Below are positions 36,294 through 45,279 of a stretch of 64,000 nt of DNA, one piece after another (position 1 is the stretch's first letter; every line of letters starts with the position of its first letter). This DNA is from Mariniblastus fucicola (lineage in GTDB: Bacteria; Planctomycetota; Planctomycetia; Pirellulales; Pirellulaceae): NCBI RefSeq assembly GCF_008087665.1, contig NZ_CP042912.1:6506841-6570840 (forward strand), written 5' to 3'. The notes under the pieces were generated by a model. It worked only from the letters and a program-made list of their open reading frames with translations, ran no database searches and was not told the origin of the DNA. The position numbers and the translations under genes were made by a program.

Positions 36294-37991
36294 GTGCCTG
36301 TCCGATCCAAGAAACGGAATCCACCGCTCAAACGAGTCCTCGTTCATGTTTTGCGTGTCGCGATCTTCGTTTCGGTACTTTGGCTGATCCGTGACGCGCA
36401 TCGCCAAACCGTTTGGAGCGACGCGGATCTTTCGAACAGCCCGCAAGCCATCGAGTTCGTTCAGCAATCTGTTCCCGAAGCCACCGGCATCGCAGGTGAA
36501 CGCGTTGTCGACAGTTCGGGTAATGCGATCGGCTCGATTCTGCAGACTTCTCCGCAAAGCGACCACATCATCGGCTACTCCGGGCCCACGAATTGCTTGA
36601 TCGTGCTCGACGCGGAAAACCAAATCGTCTCCGTCGCCATCGCCAACAGCGGCGACACCGTGGACCATGTTCGGGCCGTCAAAGACGATCCGGATTTTGC
36701 TAAAGCGTTCTCGGGGCTGGGCTTCGAGACCTCGGACCAGTGGCAACAGATCGACGCCGTTTCCGGAGCCACGCTTACCAGTTACGCCATCATCGCTTCG
36801 GTCGCCAATCGTATGGGCGGAAGTGCTCCTTCGCTGAAGTTCGAAGCACAGCCCGACATGGAAAACGTTCGCGCTCTGTTTGATGATGCAGTGCGAATCG
36901 AACTCACCGATCGGTCCAACATCTGGGATGTGTTTTCCGATTCCGCGAAAGTCGGCTTTCTGCTGACGACGTCGCCCTTCGCCGATCAGCTTTCGGGTTA
37001 CCAGGGGCCGACGATGACGCTGGCCGGTTTTGACAACGACGGAAAATGTGTTGGGCTGGTCGTCGATCAGACTTATGAGAACCAGCCCTACGCGAGTTAT
37101 CTCAATGACGATCGGCCGTTTCAAAAGTTCTACGTTGGAAAAACGCTGGAGCAACTTGCGGAGCTTTCACCGGAAGACAGCGGCATCGATGGCGTGTCTG
37201 GCGCGACGATGACCAGTCTGTGCGTGGCGGATGGTTTGGTGCTGGCGGCCAAAGCAGCGATCGAAGCACCGGCCAACGATGAGGCTGGTGGAAGCGGATT
37301 TTCGCGCCGGGCGATTTCGTGGTGGGCCGATGCCATCACGGTCCTGCTGACGATTTTCGGCATGCTGCTTTCGTTCGGGCAGATTGGAAAAAGCAAATCG
37401 CTGCGAATCGCCTACCAGTTGGCCGTGATCCTGTTCCTTGGCCTCATCAACGGCCACATGCTTTCACAGGCTTCGGTTGTAGGCTGGTCAAAGAACGCGA
37501 TTCCGTGGAGCGTCGCGCCGGGCCTGGTGTTGCTCTCAATAGCGGCCTTTGTCGTGCCGATCGTCTCGAAGCACCAACCGTACTGCCACCACATCTGCCC
37601 TTTCGGAGCGATCCAACAGCTGGCCAAAAAACGCTCGCCGTGGCCGGTCGTGATTCCCAAAACACTGAATTCCGTTTTGGAGTTCGTTCCGTTTGCGTTG
37701 TTGCTGCTGGTCGTGATTGTGGCGATGACGGGGACGAGTTTTAACCTGGCCAGCATCGAGCCCTTCGATGCGTTTGCATTTCGTGTCGCCGGATGGGCAA
37801 CGATCGGCGTGTTTGTTGTTGGGCTGGTAGCGTCGCTAGTCTCTCCGATGGCTTATTGTCGGTTTGGATGTCCGACCGGTGCGCTGTTGGGGTTCTTGAA
37901 GTTTCGAGCGGATAGCCATCGCATTGGGTCGAGAGACTGGGCCGCGATGTTACTGTTGGTCGCGGCAATCCTGTTTCGGGTTGTCGCCTGA
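36294..37991 (+). CDS. NosR/RnfG-like membrane protein with two FMN-binding domains and 4Fe-4S motifs
   Basis: 565 residues. An N-terminal helix anchors two FMN-binding domains in tandem; each ends in a flavin-attachment motif, AVSGATLTS (about 160) and GVSGATMTS (about 300), whose Thr normally receives FMN from ApbE. Five or six transmembrane helices follow, with two cysteine motifs in cytoplasmic loops, YCHHICPFGAIQQL and YCRFGCPTGALLG, like the NosR/NapH type. A likely membrane electron-transfer protein. No nos genes are nearby, so the partner is unknown. GTG start. Confidence 0.88.
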   Translation: MPVRSKKRNPPLKRVLVHVLRVAIFVSVLWLIRDAHRQTVWSDADLSNSPQAIEFVQQSVPEATGIAGERVVDSSGNAIGSILQTSPQSDHIIGYSGPTNCLIVLDAENQIVSVAIANSGDTVDHVRAVKDDPDFAKAFSGLGFETSDQWQQIDAVSGATLTSYAIIASVANRMGGSAPSLKFEAQPDMENVRALFDDAVRIELTDRSNIWDVFSDSAKVGFLLTTSPFADQLSGYQGPTMTLAGFDNDGKCVGLVVDQTYENQPYASYLNDDRPFQKFYVGKTLEQLAELSPEDSGIDGVSGATMTSLCVADGLVLAAKAAIEAPANDEAGGSGFSRRAISWWADAITVLLTIFGMLLSFGQIGKSKSLRIAYQLAVILFLGLINGHMLSQASVVGWSKNAIPWSVAPGLVLLSIAAFVVPIVSKHQPYCHHICPFGAIQQLAKKRSPWPVVIPKTLNSVLEFVPFALLLLVVIVAMTGTSFNLASIEPFDAFAFRVAGWATIGVFVVGLVASLVSPMAYCRFGCPTGALLGFLKFRADSHRIGSRDWAAMLLLVAAILFRVVA

Positions 37992-38044
37992 GCCCGAGTC
38001 GCACAATGTGCAACTTGTAATTTGCTTTACGGAGACTCAAGACA

Positions 38045-38701
38045 TCACTTTCGCCCGGTTGATTCTTGCACGCGGCGCAGTCGCTGGGAAAAGTCATCCA
38101 GAATAATTGCCGTCGCCCCCCAAACTTGATGGTCGGCAACCGAAAACCAGGGAACGCTTCGCTCTTTCGAATCGCTGCGGACGGACGAAAACTGCCGAAT
38201 CGATGGATCAAGCAACCTCGCGACCGGAACCTGAATCAACTCGGCAACTTCATCCACCTGAATCTCAAAAACGGGCTCCTTCGACAGCCAACCGACAAAT
38301 GGAGTCACTGTGAAATCGGAAGGCGGAACCCAAACCGGATTGAGGGTTCCAAGGATTTCGATTTCGTTTCGATCGATGCCAATCTCTTCTTCGGCTTCAC
38401 GTCGCGCTGCCTGTTCGAGCGTTTCACCTTCGTCAACACGGCCACCCGGAAGCGAAATCTGTCCGGGATGATGCTGCAGTGTGTCTTTGCGACGTGTCAA
38501 AACCGTTTCCAACACGTTTCGATCAACCGTCGGATAGATCAACACAACAACTGCGGCTTGCCGTCCGTCGCCCGGCAGTGAATCGGGGCGAGTTGGTGGT
38601 CGCACGAGTTTTGCGGAACTCATTTCGGAAACCCAGCCATCGGGATGAGGGCTGCCGACCGCTTGTTCGATCAGGCTGCGGTTCATCGCGTTCGCTGCCA
38701 T
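38045..38701 (-). CDS. Nudix hydrolase, NudL-type (CoA pyrophosphatase-like)
   Basis: 218 residues. Nudix box GGRVDEGETLEQAARREAEE with the following EIGI; preceded by the NudL-type motif LQHHPGQISLPGG. This family cleaves CoA or other nucleoside diphosphate derivatives. The start overlaps the mtfA stop by 19 bp. Last gene of the sigma-kinase-mtfA-nudix operon. Confidence 0.9.
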   Translation of the reverse strand: MAANAMNRSLIEQAVGSPHPDGWVSEMSSAKLVRPPTRPDSLPGDGRQAAVVVLIYPTVDRNVLETVLTRRKDTLQHHPGQISLPGGRVDEGETLEQAARREAEEEIGIDRNEIEILGTLNPVWVPPSDFTVTPFVGWLSKEPVFEIQVDEVAELIQVPVARLLDPSIRQFSSVRSDSKERSVPWFSVADHQVWGATAIILDDFSQRLRRVQESTGRK

Positions 38702-39447
38702 GGAATTGGGTCAAGTCGAAAGTACTTTTTCAAAAGTGAAAACAGTTCGCCATACTCGCGGGACATCTCTCGTGGCTGTTCGAAAAAAGTCTCCGTGGCC
38801 ACGGCAAAGTATTCGGCCTCATTGGTGGCACCATAGTGATCAAGCAGCGTTCGGCGGCCAGTTTCTTTGGCCTGGACAAGCTCCGCATAGCCCTCTTCGA
38901 CGACGCGGCTCCAGGTCTGAGTTGATTCTGCGTCGTCGAACATCACGCTGCCTCCCATCTCTCCGTCGATCCCGTCGAGTGCGTGAGCGAACTCATGGAT
39001 CACGACGTTTTGTCCGTCGTCTTCGTTGCGGCCTCCGCTGAGCGAATCTTTCCAGGAAAGAATGATCGGTCCGCCCTGCCAAGCTTCACCGGCGCGATGC
39101 GAAGCGTGGCCTTCGGTCAAACCATCACCCGTCATCCGGCGGAAGGCTTGTGGATAAACCAGAATCGTCTTCACGTTGTCGAAGTACCAGTCGTTCACGC
39201 CCAGCAACATCAAACAGGCCTGAGCCGCGATCGTGACCTGCATTTCTTCGGTCAGCTGCAGCCCTTCACAGCCCTCCCAATTTTTCTCGGCGACGAAAAC
39301 CTTGACTCGATCCTGCAGCGCTCGCATTTGCAAATCGCTCATCTCCCACGTCAGTCGAACGTTACGTTGCAGATGCAGATCCCAGGGTTCCGGCCAAGGA
39401 TTAGCCAGAATTTTCTTGCGACGACGATTTCGAAACCAACTGAACAT
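38683..39447 (-). CDS. mtfA: MtfA-like zinc peptidase
   Basis: 254 residues. Zinc motif HEFAHALD near 153 with a downstream Glu (TNEAEYFAVATETFFEQP) as third ligand, and family motifs FVAEKNWEGCEGLQLTEEM and YPQAFRR. MtfA in enterobacteria is an aminopeptidase that binds the regulator Mlc; here the partner is unknown. Starts immediately after the kinase-PfpI stop, overlaps the Nudix gene. Confidence 0.9.
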   Translation of the reverse strand: MFSWFRNRRRKKILANPWPEPWDLHLQRNVRLTWEMSDLQMRALQDRVKVFVAEKNWEGCEGLQLTEEMQVTIAAQACLMLLGVNDWYFDNVKTILVYPQAFRRMTGDGLTEGHASHRAGEAWQGGPIILSWKDSLSGGRNEDDGQNVVIHEFAHALDGIDGEMGGSVMFDDAESTQTWSRVVEEGYAELVQAKETGRRTLLDHYGATNEAEYFAVATETFFEQPREMSREYGELFSLLKKYFRLDPIPWQRTR

Positions 39448-41325
39448 CTACCTGTTTTCCTCTGTCGCCGAACCGCGGCTTTCCTGAGCCAGATCCATCA
39501 TCAGTCGCACGACTTCTGGCGCATTGACGTAGTTGCCGCCGGTCACCAGCAGATCATCGCGAACCACAACTGCCAAGTCATCACGACGCGGCAGCTCCGT
39601 CCAAATTGCTCCGGATCGGTCACGAACCGCATCTGAAATGTAGCGACAACTGGCAGCTTTCTTTCCATGGAGCAAGCCAGCATTGGCCAACACGGCCGTC
39701 CCGCCACAAATGCTACCGACCGGTTTGCGATTGGCCAACATCGACCGGGCGAAGTCTCTCGCTTGATCGTTAAGCTTGGGATCGAAAGCGTAGAGCGTAC
39801 TATCGGGTGAATCTCCATTCCAGCCGCCGGTAAAAACGAGCGCGTCAAAATCAGCAGCATCCAATTCGCCAAGCGTCCGAGTCACCTCGACCACTGACGG
39901 TTTGGCTCCCTTTTTCCGCGAGCTAAACTTAACGCGCCCTGCCTGATCAGAAACGTATTCCAGTTCCACGTTCTGGTAACGTTTCAGGCTTCGGCTGATT
40001 TCCTGAATTTCTGGATGAAAGGCGAATCTCGATGGCACGACAATGGCAAACTTGATGTTGCCCGTTGGCAGATCGCCGAGCGGCTGACTGGAAGACATCC
40101 CCGGAATCAGACCAAACAACCAAAGAGCCAACAGCACCATGATTGGACCGCCGATCACCGCAAAGATTTTGCCCGTGGAGCGTTTCCGTTGGGCGACTAT
40201 CGTCTCTTCTTTTCTTGCTGGATTGCCGATTCCCGAAAATGCGCGCGTTAGTTCGGCGTACGACTGAAATCGCAGTTCTGGATTCTTGTGCATCATCTTT
40301 TCCACGACAGCAAGCATTCCAGGATCGAGTCCGGGCGCAACGTCAATTAGCGAGGGCGCGTCGTGTTCAAGATGCCCAGCCAGTTTTTCGCCAACCGACA
40401 TTCCGGCAAATGGTGGGGTACCTGAAAGCAGGAAATACAAAGTGCATCCCAACCCATAGATGTCACTTCGAAAGTCCGCCGAAGCCGAATCGCGAATTTG
40501 TTCCGGCGCGATGTAGTCCGGCGTCCCGAAGACTTCGCCTTCGAGCGTCAACGATCCTGCCGCGTCTTCTGATTGCGCCAGAACAAGTTTCGCCAATCCG
40601 AAATCGGTGACTTTTACTTTCCCGTCAGGCAACAACATAATATTCTGCGGCTTGATATCGCGATGGATCATGCCTTGATGTGACGCGTATTCCAGACCGC
40701 TAACGATCTGAATTGCGATCTCTTTCGCTTCGTCACCGCCAAGGGTACCTTCGCGTTCCACAACGTCCGAAAGTTTTTCTCCTTCCACCAGTTCCATCAC
40801 CAGGATATTGAGCCCGTTGGAGACTTCGGCGTCATAGCTGTGAACGATGTTGGGATGATTGAGTTTTGCCGCGACTCTGATTTCGTTTTGAAATCTGGCG
40901 ACCGCCCGATCATTTTCGAACAGGCTCTGTTTGAGTACTTTGATTGCGACCGGCCGATCCATGGACCGCTGTCTGGCTCGAAAAACGTCTCCCATTCCTC
41001 CAGCGCCTATGCATTCGATCAATTCGTAGCGTTCGTGATTCCGCAGCGATTCTGGTATCGCCTGATTTCCGGGTGCCACGGACTGGTTGAGAAGGGTTCC
41101 AACCTCGAGCAGCCGTTCACCCAGTGTGTCGCCGTCGATGTGTTCAAGCCGCCTCGCGCATTTCGTACAGCGTTCCAGATGCCGCTCCATCACAGCCTGA
41201 TTTTCCGATGAAAGTTCACCGTTGATGAATCTGGAAAGCTGCCGCTGGTTAGGGTGTTTGGGCCTGGGCTTGCTGTCTGAAGACTTTATATCGGAACGAT
41301 TCATACCGGTACCGCGGGAAGGCAT
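39448..41325 (-). CDS. Ser/Thr kinase with N-terminal zinc motif and C-terminal DJ-1/PfpI domain
   Basis: 625 residues in four parts. (1) A short anti-sigma-type zinc motif, His49-x3-Cys53-x2-Cys56. (2) A complete kinase at about 98-365: GAGGMG loop, VAIK Lys129, HRD 221-223, DFG 241-243, APE. (3) One transmembrane helix at about 386-410. (4) A DJ-1/PfpI amidase-like domain outside the membrane, 423-600, with TGGW and nucleophile elbow SICGGTAV (Cys540). The first three parts are typical of planctomycete sigma-linked kinases; the PfpI tail is not. Sits 31 bp downstream of the sigma gene. A second possible start is at 41304. Confidence 0.92.
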   Translation of the reverse strand: MPSRGTGMNRSDIKSSDSKPRPKHPNQRQLSRFINGELSSENQAVMERHLERCTKCARRLEHIDGDTLGERLLEVGTLLNQSVAPGNQAIPESLRNHERYELIECIGAGGMGDVFRARQRSMDRPVAIKVLKQSLFENDRAVARFQNEIRVAAKLNHPNIVHSYDAEVSNGLNILVMELVEGEKLSDVVEREGTLGGDEAKEIAIQIVSGLEYASHQGMIHRDIKPQNIMLLPDGKVKVTDFGLAKLVLAQSEDAAGSLTLEGEVFGTPDYIAPEQIRDSASADFRSDIYGLGCTLYFLLSGTPPFAGMSVGEKLAGHLEHDAPSLIDVAPGLDPGMLAVVEKMMHKNPELRFQSYAELTRAFSGIGNPARKEETIVAQRKRSTGKIFAVIGGPIMVLLALWLFGLIPGMSSSQPLGDLPTGNIKFAIVVPSRFAFHPEIQEISRSLKRYQNVELEYVSDQAGRVKFSSRKKGAKPSVVEVTRTLGELDAADFDALVFTGGWNGDSPDSTLYAFDPKLNDQARDFARSMLANRKPVGSICGGTAVLANAGLLHGKKAASCRYISDAVRDRSGAIWTELPRRDDLAVVVRDDLLVTGGNYVNAPEVVRLMMDLAQESRGSATEENR

Positions 41326-41356
41326 TTTGCAATTTTAGCGGATCGTACTTTCATAC

Positions 41357-41944
41357 TCAGTCAATCAAGTGCCGGCCCACGACACGCAACCGGGCCATGA
41401 CTCTGGATTTTGCAATGAAAATACTGTTTACCGTCACGTTCAGCTCTTTCGCGACATCTGCTGGTTTCGCTCCGTCGACAGCAACTCGCTTGAACGCATC
41501 CCAGGTGCCCGGCCGAAAATCATTCTCGATTTGGCGTAGCAGGGTGGCCAAAACTTGTTGATCGTACTCTCGATTCCATTGTTGGCTCAGTTCGCTGTTT
41601 TCCGATTTCAGCTGATTCAACGTTTCCTGAAAAGAGGTCTTTCCGGTTGCGATCGGTTGAATCTTTTTCGCACGCCAGAACTCCAACAAACAGTTTCTGG
41701 TTATGTTCCGCACCCAGCTTCGAAACGCTCCTTCGCGACCCGCATGCCTGAACTCAGGAAGTTTGCGAACGACAACGGCCAAAACATTTTGCGAGAGATC
41801 ATTTAAATCGCTCGACGGCGCACCAAATCGCACCAGCCATTTTTCAATCAATGGTTGATAGATGCTCAACATTCTTTCCCAGGCGTCGTGGTCCTCTTCC
41901 TTTTTCTGAAGAAGATCCAGAAGACTGATGGAGGTCGGTTGCAC
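41357..41944 (-). CDS. ECF sigma factor of the kinase-linked (STK) group
   Basis: 195 residues. Sigma2 region TSISLLDLLQ...AWERMLSIYQPLIEKWLVRFG...DLNDLSQNVLAVVVRKL...AFRSWVRNITRNCLLEFWR and sigma4 region FRPGTWDAFKRVAVDGAKPADVAKELNVTVNSIFIAKSRV. Like other STK-group ECFs it has no separate anti-sigma; the downstream transmembrane kinase with its zinc motif probably controls it. The PEP-CTERM gene upstream reads 79 bp into this gene. Confidence 0.95.
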   Translation of the reverse strand: MQPTSISLLDLLQKKEEDHDAWERMLSIYQPLIEKWLVRFGAPSSDLNDLSQNVLAVVVRKLPEFRHAGREGAFRSWVRNITRNCLLEFWRAKKIQPIATGKTSFQETLNQLKSENSELSQQWNREYDQQVLATLLRQIENDFRPGTWDAFKRVAVDGAKPADVAKELNVTVNSIFIAKSRVMARLRVVGRHLID

Positions 41945-42795
41945 TGCTGACTCGGTGAAATGACTTGTTTCGTACGCCCGATTCTAGCAGCTTTCGACAC
42001 GATAGTCGGTTTTTCGATCCGTTTTGAAACCTGCGACCTCTTCCGCCGAATGACCAATCCCGCAAATGCAAATCCCAGCCAACCAATCGCACCCGGTTCA
42101 GGAACGGCGGATACGTCGAGCCTGACCCTGTCAAAATCGACTTCCAGATCTGGTGAAGTCGCTTGGTCGAATCCTGCCGGGATCTCATTCAGATTGACGA
42201 TCCGGATTCCCAGCGGTTGGCCAAGCTGTGCATGTGACGCCGAAGTCTGAAACGAGACAGTCGACGTTGCGAATTCGGCTTCGGGTATCGTCAACGAATT
42301 CAAATCCTGCGCAAGCACGACTCCACCGGCAAGCAAATCGACTTGATAGCCGGGAAACTCATCCAGATTGAAGAACGTTCCATTGCTCGCAAATCCTGAA
42401 GCGATGTTGCCGACTTCGACCGTCAAAGTGTATCGAGTATCGGACTTCAAAACGGTGGAAAGCGTCTGTTCCATTCCGTAAACACCTTCGCCCTGACGAG
42501 TGCTGTTGAACAGAATTGCGACGCGCTCGCCTTCGGGTGCCAGATCATCAAAGAAGTCGACTCCGTTGGGTCGAAGTGTTCCTGGAAAAATCCCTGAGCT
42601 CGGCAGGATTCCGTCCGGATTGTAGTTCGTCCATCCAACCGGTTCGCCAAACGTGAATTCGTTGAACACCGTTTGGCCTGTTGTGTCCTCGAATCCTGAA
42701 TTGACCACGTTGACCAAATCAGCTCTCGTCTGTCGGCAGGTACCAGCGCTGCATGCGAACATGATCAAGCCAAGCAAATAGATTTGTTTCATCAT
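41866..42795 (-). CDS. PEP-CTERM sorted protein with unusual C-terminal extension
   Basis: 309 residues: signal peptide (QIYLLGLIMFACSAGTC), a beta-sandwich domain of carbohydrate-binding type with VNSGFEDTTGQ and VRLDVSA, then VPEPGAIGWLGFAFAGLVIRRKRSQ as sorting signal near 232-256. Normally the chain ends here, but the frame runs on for about 55 more residues and overlaps the start of the sigma gene by 79 bp. This may be a lost stop codon or a sequence error. Only the part up to about 42030 is clearly coding. Confidence 0.75.
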   Translation of the reverse strand: MMKQIYLLGLIMFACSAGTCRQTRADLVNVVNSGFEDTTGQTVFNEFTFGEPVGWTNYNPDGILPSSGIFPGTLRPNGVDFFDDLAPEGERVAILFNSTRQGEGVYGMEQTLSTVLKSDTRYTLTVEVGNIASGFASNGTFFNLDEFPGYQVDLLAGGVVLAQDLNSLTIPEAEFATSTVSFQTSASHAQLGQPLGIRIVNLNEIPAGFDQATSPDLEVDFDRVRLDVSAVPEPGAIGWLGFAFAGLVIRRKRSQVSKRIEKPTIVSKAARIGRTKQVISPSQQCNRPPSVFWIFFRKRKRTTTPGKEC

Positions 42796-43019
42796 TCTTC
42801 TTTCGAAATTGAATCGGTTCAGCCGTTAAATGATCCGAACCAGGAAGACCTTTCAGATATTCCCGATATTTTTTCGAGAGAATTTCACCCCGTTTTTGCT
42901 GGCATATCAACGCATTGAAGTTTTCTGAAATTCGATGAAAGGAATCCGCCGGAGACTGCATTTGAATAGGTCGGGCTACAAACGCCGGACGCAACATCTC
43001 AGTAAACAGGAGAGTAAAG

Positions 43020-45032
43020 ATGCAATCTCACTTTAATTCAGCGGTCTCTCGAAACCTGACTTCTTCCCACTTCGTCCGGCTGGCCATCATTCTTGCGGCC
43101 TGCGTCTGCATGCTCACGACGCAGCGACTCAACGGACAATCGACGATTCTCCAACACGCCTTTCCCGCCAACCAGCAACCGGGTGGCGGCGTTGGAAGTT
43201 TTGCTTCCAACACTTTCAAGTCCGAATTTGATACCGAAGTGCAGAAGCATTTCGACGCAAACAAAATTCCGGGGATGGTCGTCCTGATGGCTCGCGATGG
43301 CATGGTGACTTACAGAAAGACGTTGGGGTTTGCTGACGTTGAGAACCAAATTTCGGTTACCGACAAACACGTGTTCCGCCTGGCTTCGATCTCCAAATGG
43401 GTCGGCGGACTGATGGCGTTGAAACTGGAGGAACAAGGCATGATCGACCTGAACGCAAAAGCCAACTCGATCCTGACTACGATTCCCGACCATCACAAAT
43501 CTCGAGTCGTCGACTACCTGACCTGTCGCGCAGGAATCCGACACTACAACGAACCGGTTTCGCCGCTCACCCCTGCCGGGTGGAGTTCGACTGTGTACCA
43601 CTCAGCTTGGGACGCGTTGCCGTTTATGTGGCACGACCCATTGGCAGTCGATGCGGGAACTTCGCACTACTCGACACACAGCTACACGTTTTTGGGCGCG
43701 TGTCTGGAGCAATCCAGCGGCAAAACGATTCCACAGCTGGTGACTCAGCTGCTTCGAAACCCGCACGGCCTGAATACGCTTCGCACTGAAAATCTCAGCT
43801 ACACCGCTGCGAATCGAGTCAAGCTATATGGTCGAATCGACAGCGACAATCCTGAAGCTGGAAATCAATTGGTCAGTGCCGATAATCTGACGTGGAAATT
43901 TCTCGGCGGCGGTCTTGAGTCGTCCGGGCGTGACCTTTTGCGTTTGGGCATGAAAGTCTGCGACGGACAAGTCATCTCGCACGATAGCCTCGAACGAATG
44001 CTTGATCGAATTGAACCCGACAGCGGTTACAACCTTGGCTGCAACACCGGAGTCGAAAATGGAAATCGAATCCTCGCCAAAGACGGTGGGCAAACCGGCG
44101 CCAGTTCTTACATCTGGATGGCTCCTGACAAACGCATGGTGATGGTCATTTTGACGAACATCAAGCAAGGCAAAGCTTCTACGCTGGGTAAGAAACTTCG
44201 CAGCATCGCACTGGGCACTACCAATGCTGCAAACCAGTCGCCGGATCTGGTTGTCAAAAAGTTTTCAAGAACCGGGACTCCTTACTACCAGAACGGCAAT
44301 CTGAAAATTCCGTTTGAGCTCCTGATCGAAAATCAAGGTAAGGCTGGCACGCCCAACGATTTCGTAAACGGTGTTCGGCTTGGCACAAATTATCGTTGGA
44401 CCAGGTTCATGAAGACGCTGCCGTCGAAAGGCAAGAAGACCGTTACTGGGACAATCAAAATCAACGATCCCGGCAAGCTTAACCAGGGTCGGACATTGAC
44501 GTTTGTCGCAACAGCCGACGCTCCGATCGCGGCGGCGGATACTTCGATTGATCCGCGAGCCAGAGTTTTCGAATCCGTCGAGACCAACAATAGCCGAATC
44601 CTGAAAGTGAAAGTTCCCGGCGGTATTGGGGGTCTGCAAATCGCCCAACCTGTTCGGGACCCGAATTTGAATCCGCGATCTCCGGCAACGCGGACCAATC
44701 CGACCACACGCACCAATCCAAATGCGCCAAGCAGGACCAACCCTTCCGGTGCCAAACGTGCGAATCCAAAAAATGCCAAGCGTACAAATCCGAAAGGCGG
44801 CACCCGAACCAACCCGTCGCGGACTAACGGCAAACCGGCTACGAAAACTGCTCCTGCGCCGACGGGCAGTGACAAAGGAAAGGGCAGGAAGAAAGCCAAG
44901 CGGGCGAACTCCAAACCGAAATCCAAGGCTCAAAAATCCAAGCCACGCAGGACGAACGGGAAGCGACCCAAAATTGACAAATCTCAAGGCGAAACAGCAT
45001 CGAAGGACAAACCTAAAAAGAAGAATCGCTAA
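43020..45032 (+). CDS. Exported serine hydrolase (beta-lactamase fold) with CARDB-like domain and Lys/Asn/Pro-rich tail
   Basis: 670 residues. Signal peptide at 15-40. A class-C beta-lactamase/DD-peptidase-like domain from 55 to 400: SxxK motif SISK near 123, Tyr motif around HYSTHSYTFLGACLEQ, KDGGQTGASSYIW near the end. A CARDB-like beta domain (ENQGKAGTPNDF...VETNNSRILKVKVPGG) follows at about 410-540. The last 130 residues are a strongly basic low-complexity tail with repeated TNP (RTNPTTRTNPNAPSRTNP), possibly wall- or polyanion-binding. Confidence 0.85.
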   Translation: MQSHFNSAVSRNLTSSHFVRLAIILAACVCMLTTQRLNGQSTILQHAFPANQQPGGGVGSFASNTFKSEFDTEVQKHFDANKIPGMVVLMARDGMVTYRKTLGFADVENQISVTDKHVFRLASISKWVGGLMALKLEEQGMIDLNAKANSILTTIPDHHKSRVVDYLTCRAGIRHYNEPVSPLTPAGWSSTVYHSAWDALPFMWHDPLAVDAGTSHYSTHSYTFLGACLEQSSGKTIPQLVTQLLRNPHGLNTLRTENLSYTAANRVKLYGRIDSDNPEAGNQLVSADNLTWKFLGGGLESSGRDLLRLGMKVCDGQVISHDSLERMLDRIEPDSGYNLGCNTGVENGNRILAKDGGQTGASSYIWMAPDKRMVMVILTNIKQGKASTLGKKLRSIALGTTNAANQSPDLVVKKFSRTGTPYYQNGNLKIPFELLIENQGKAGTPNDFVNGVRLGTNYRWTRFMKTLPSKGKKTVTGTIKINDPGKLNQGRTLTFVATADAPIAAADTSIDPRARVFESVETNNSRILKVKVPGGIGGLQIAQPVRDPNLNPRSPATRTNPTTRTNPNAPSRTNPSGAKRANPKNAKRTNPKGGTRTNPSRTNGKPATKTAPAPTGSDKGKGRKKAKRANSKPKSKAQKSKPRRTNGKRPKIDKSQGETASKDKPKKKNR

Positions 45033-45059
45033 CGATTTGACCACGGCGCGACAGCATGA

Positions 45060-45094
45060 CAACACGGGAAAGCAGTCTTTGTTTTCCCGTGTTG
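45060..45094 (+). terminator. Hairpin terminator candidate
   Basis: Perfect 12-bp stem CAACACGGGAAA/TTTCCCGTGTTG, 11-nt loop, 28 bp after the hydrolase stop. There is no U-tract after it, so factor-independent termination is uncertain. Confidence 0.5.
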
Positions 45095-45279
45095 CGTTCG
45101 TACACGACCGAGCCTTCCCTAACCCCAAGTGATAGACTTGTGTCATGCCTCGCGCAGCTTGAGCATCCTTCCGCAAGCGTGTGTGAGACAGTCGAAGTCG
45201 TTTTACGTTGCGGATTGCCCGCTTGAATCCGCTAGAATGATGGACCGAAAACTCTATCAGCGAGACAGGACAATCAAAC

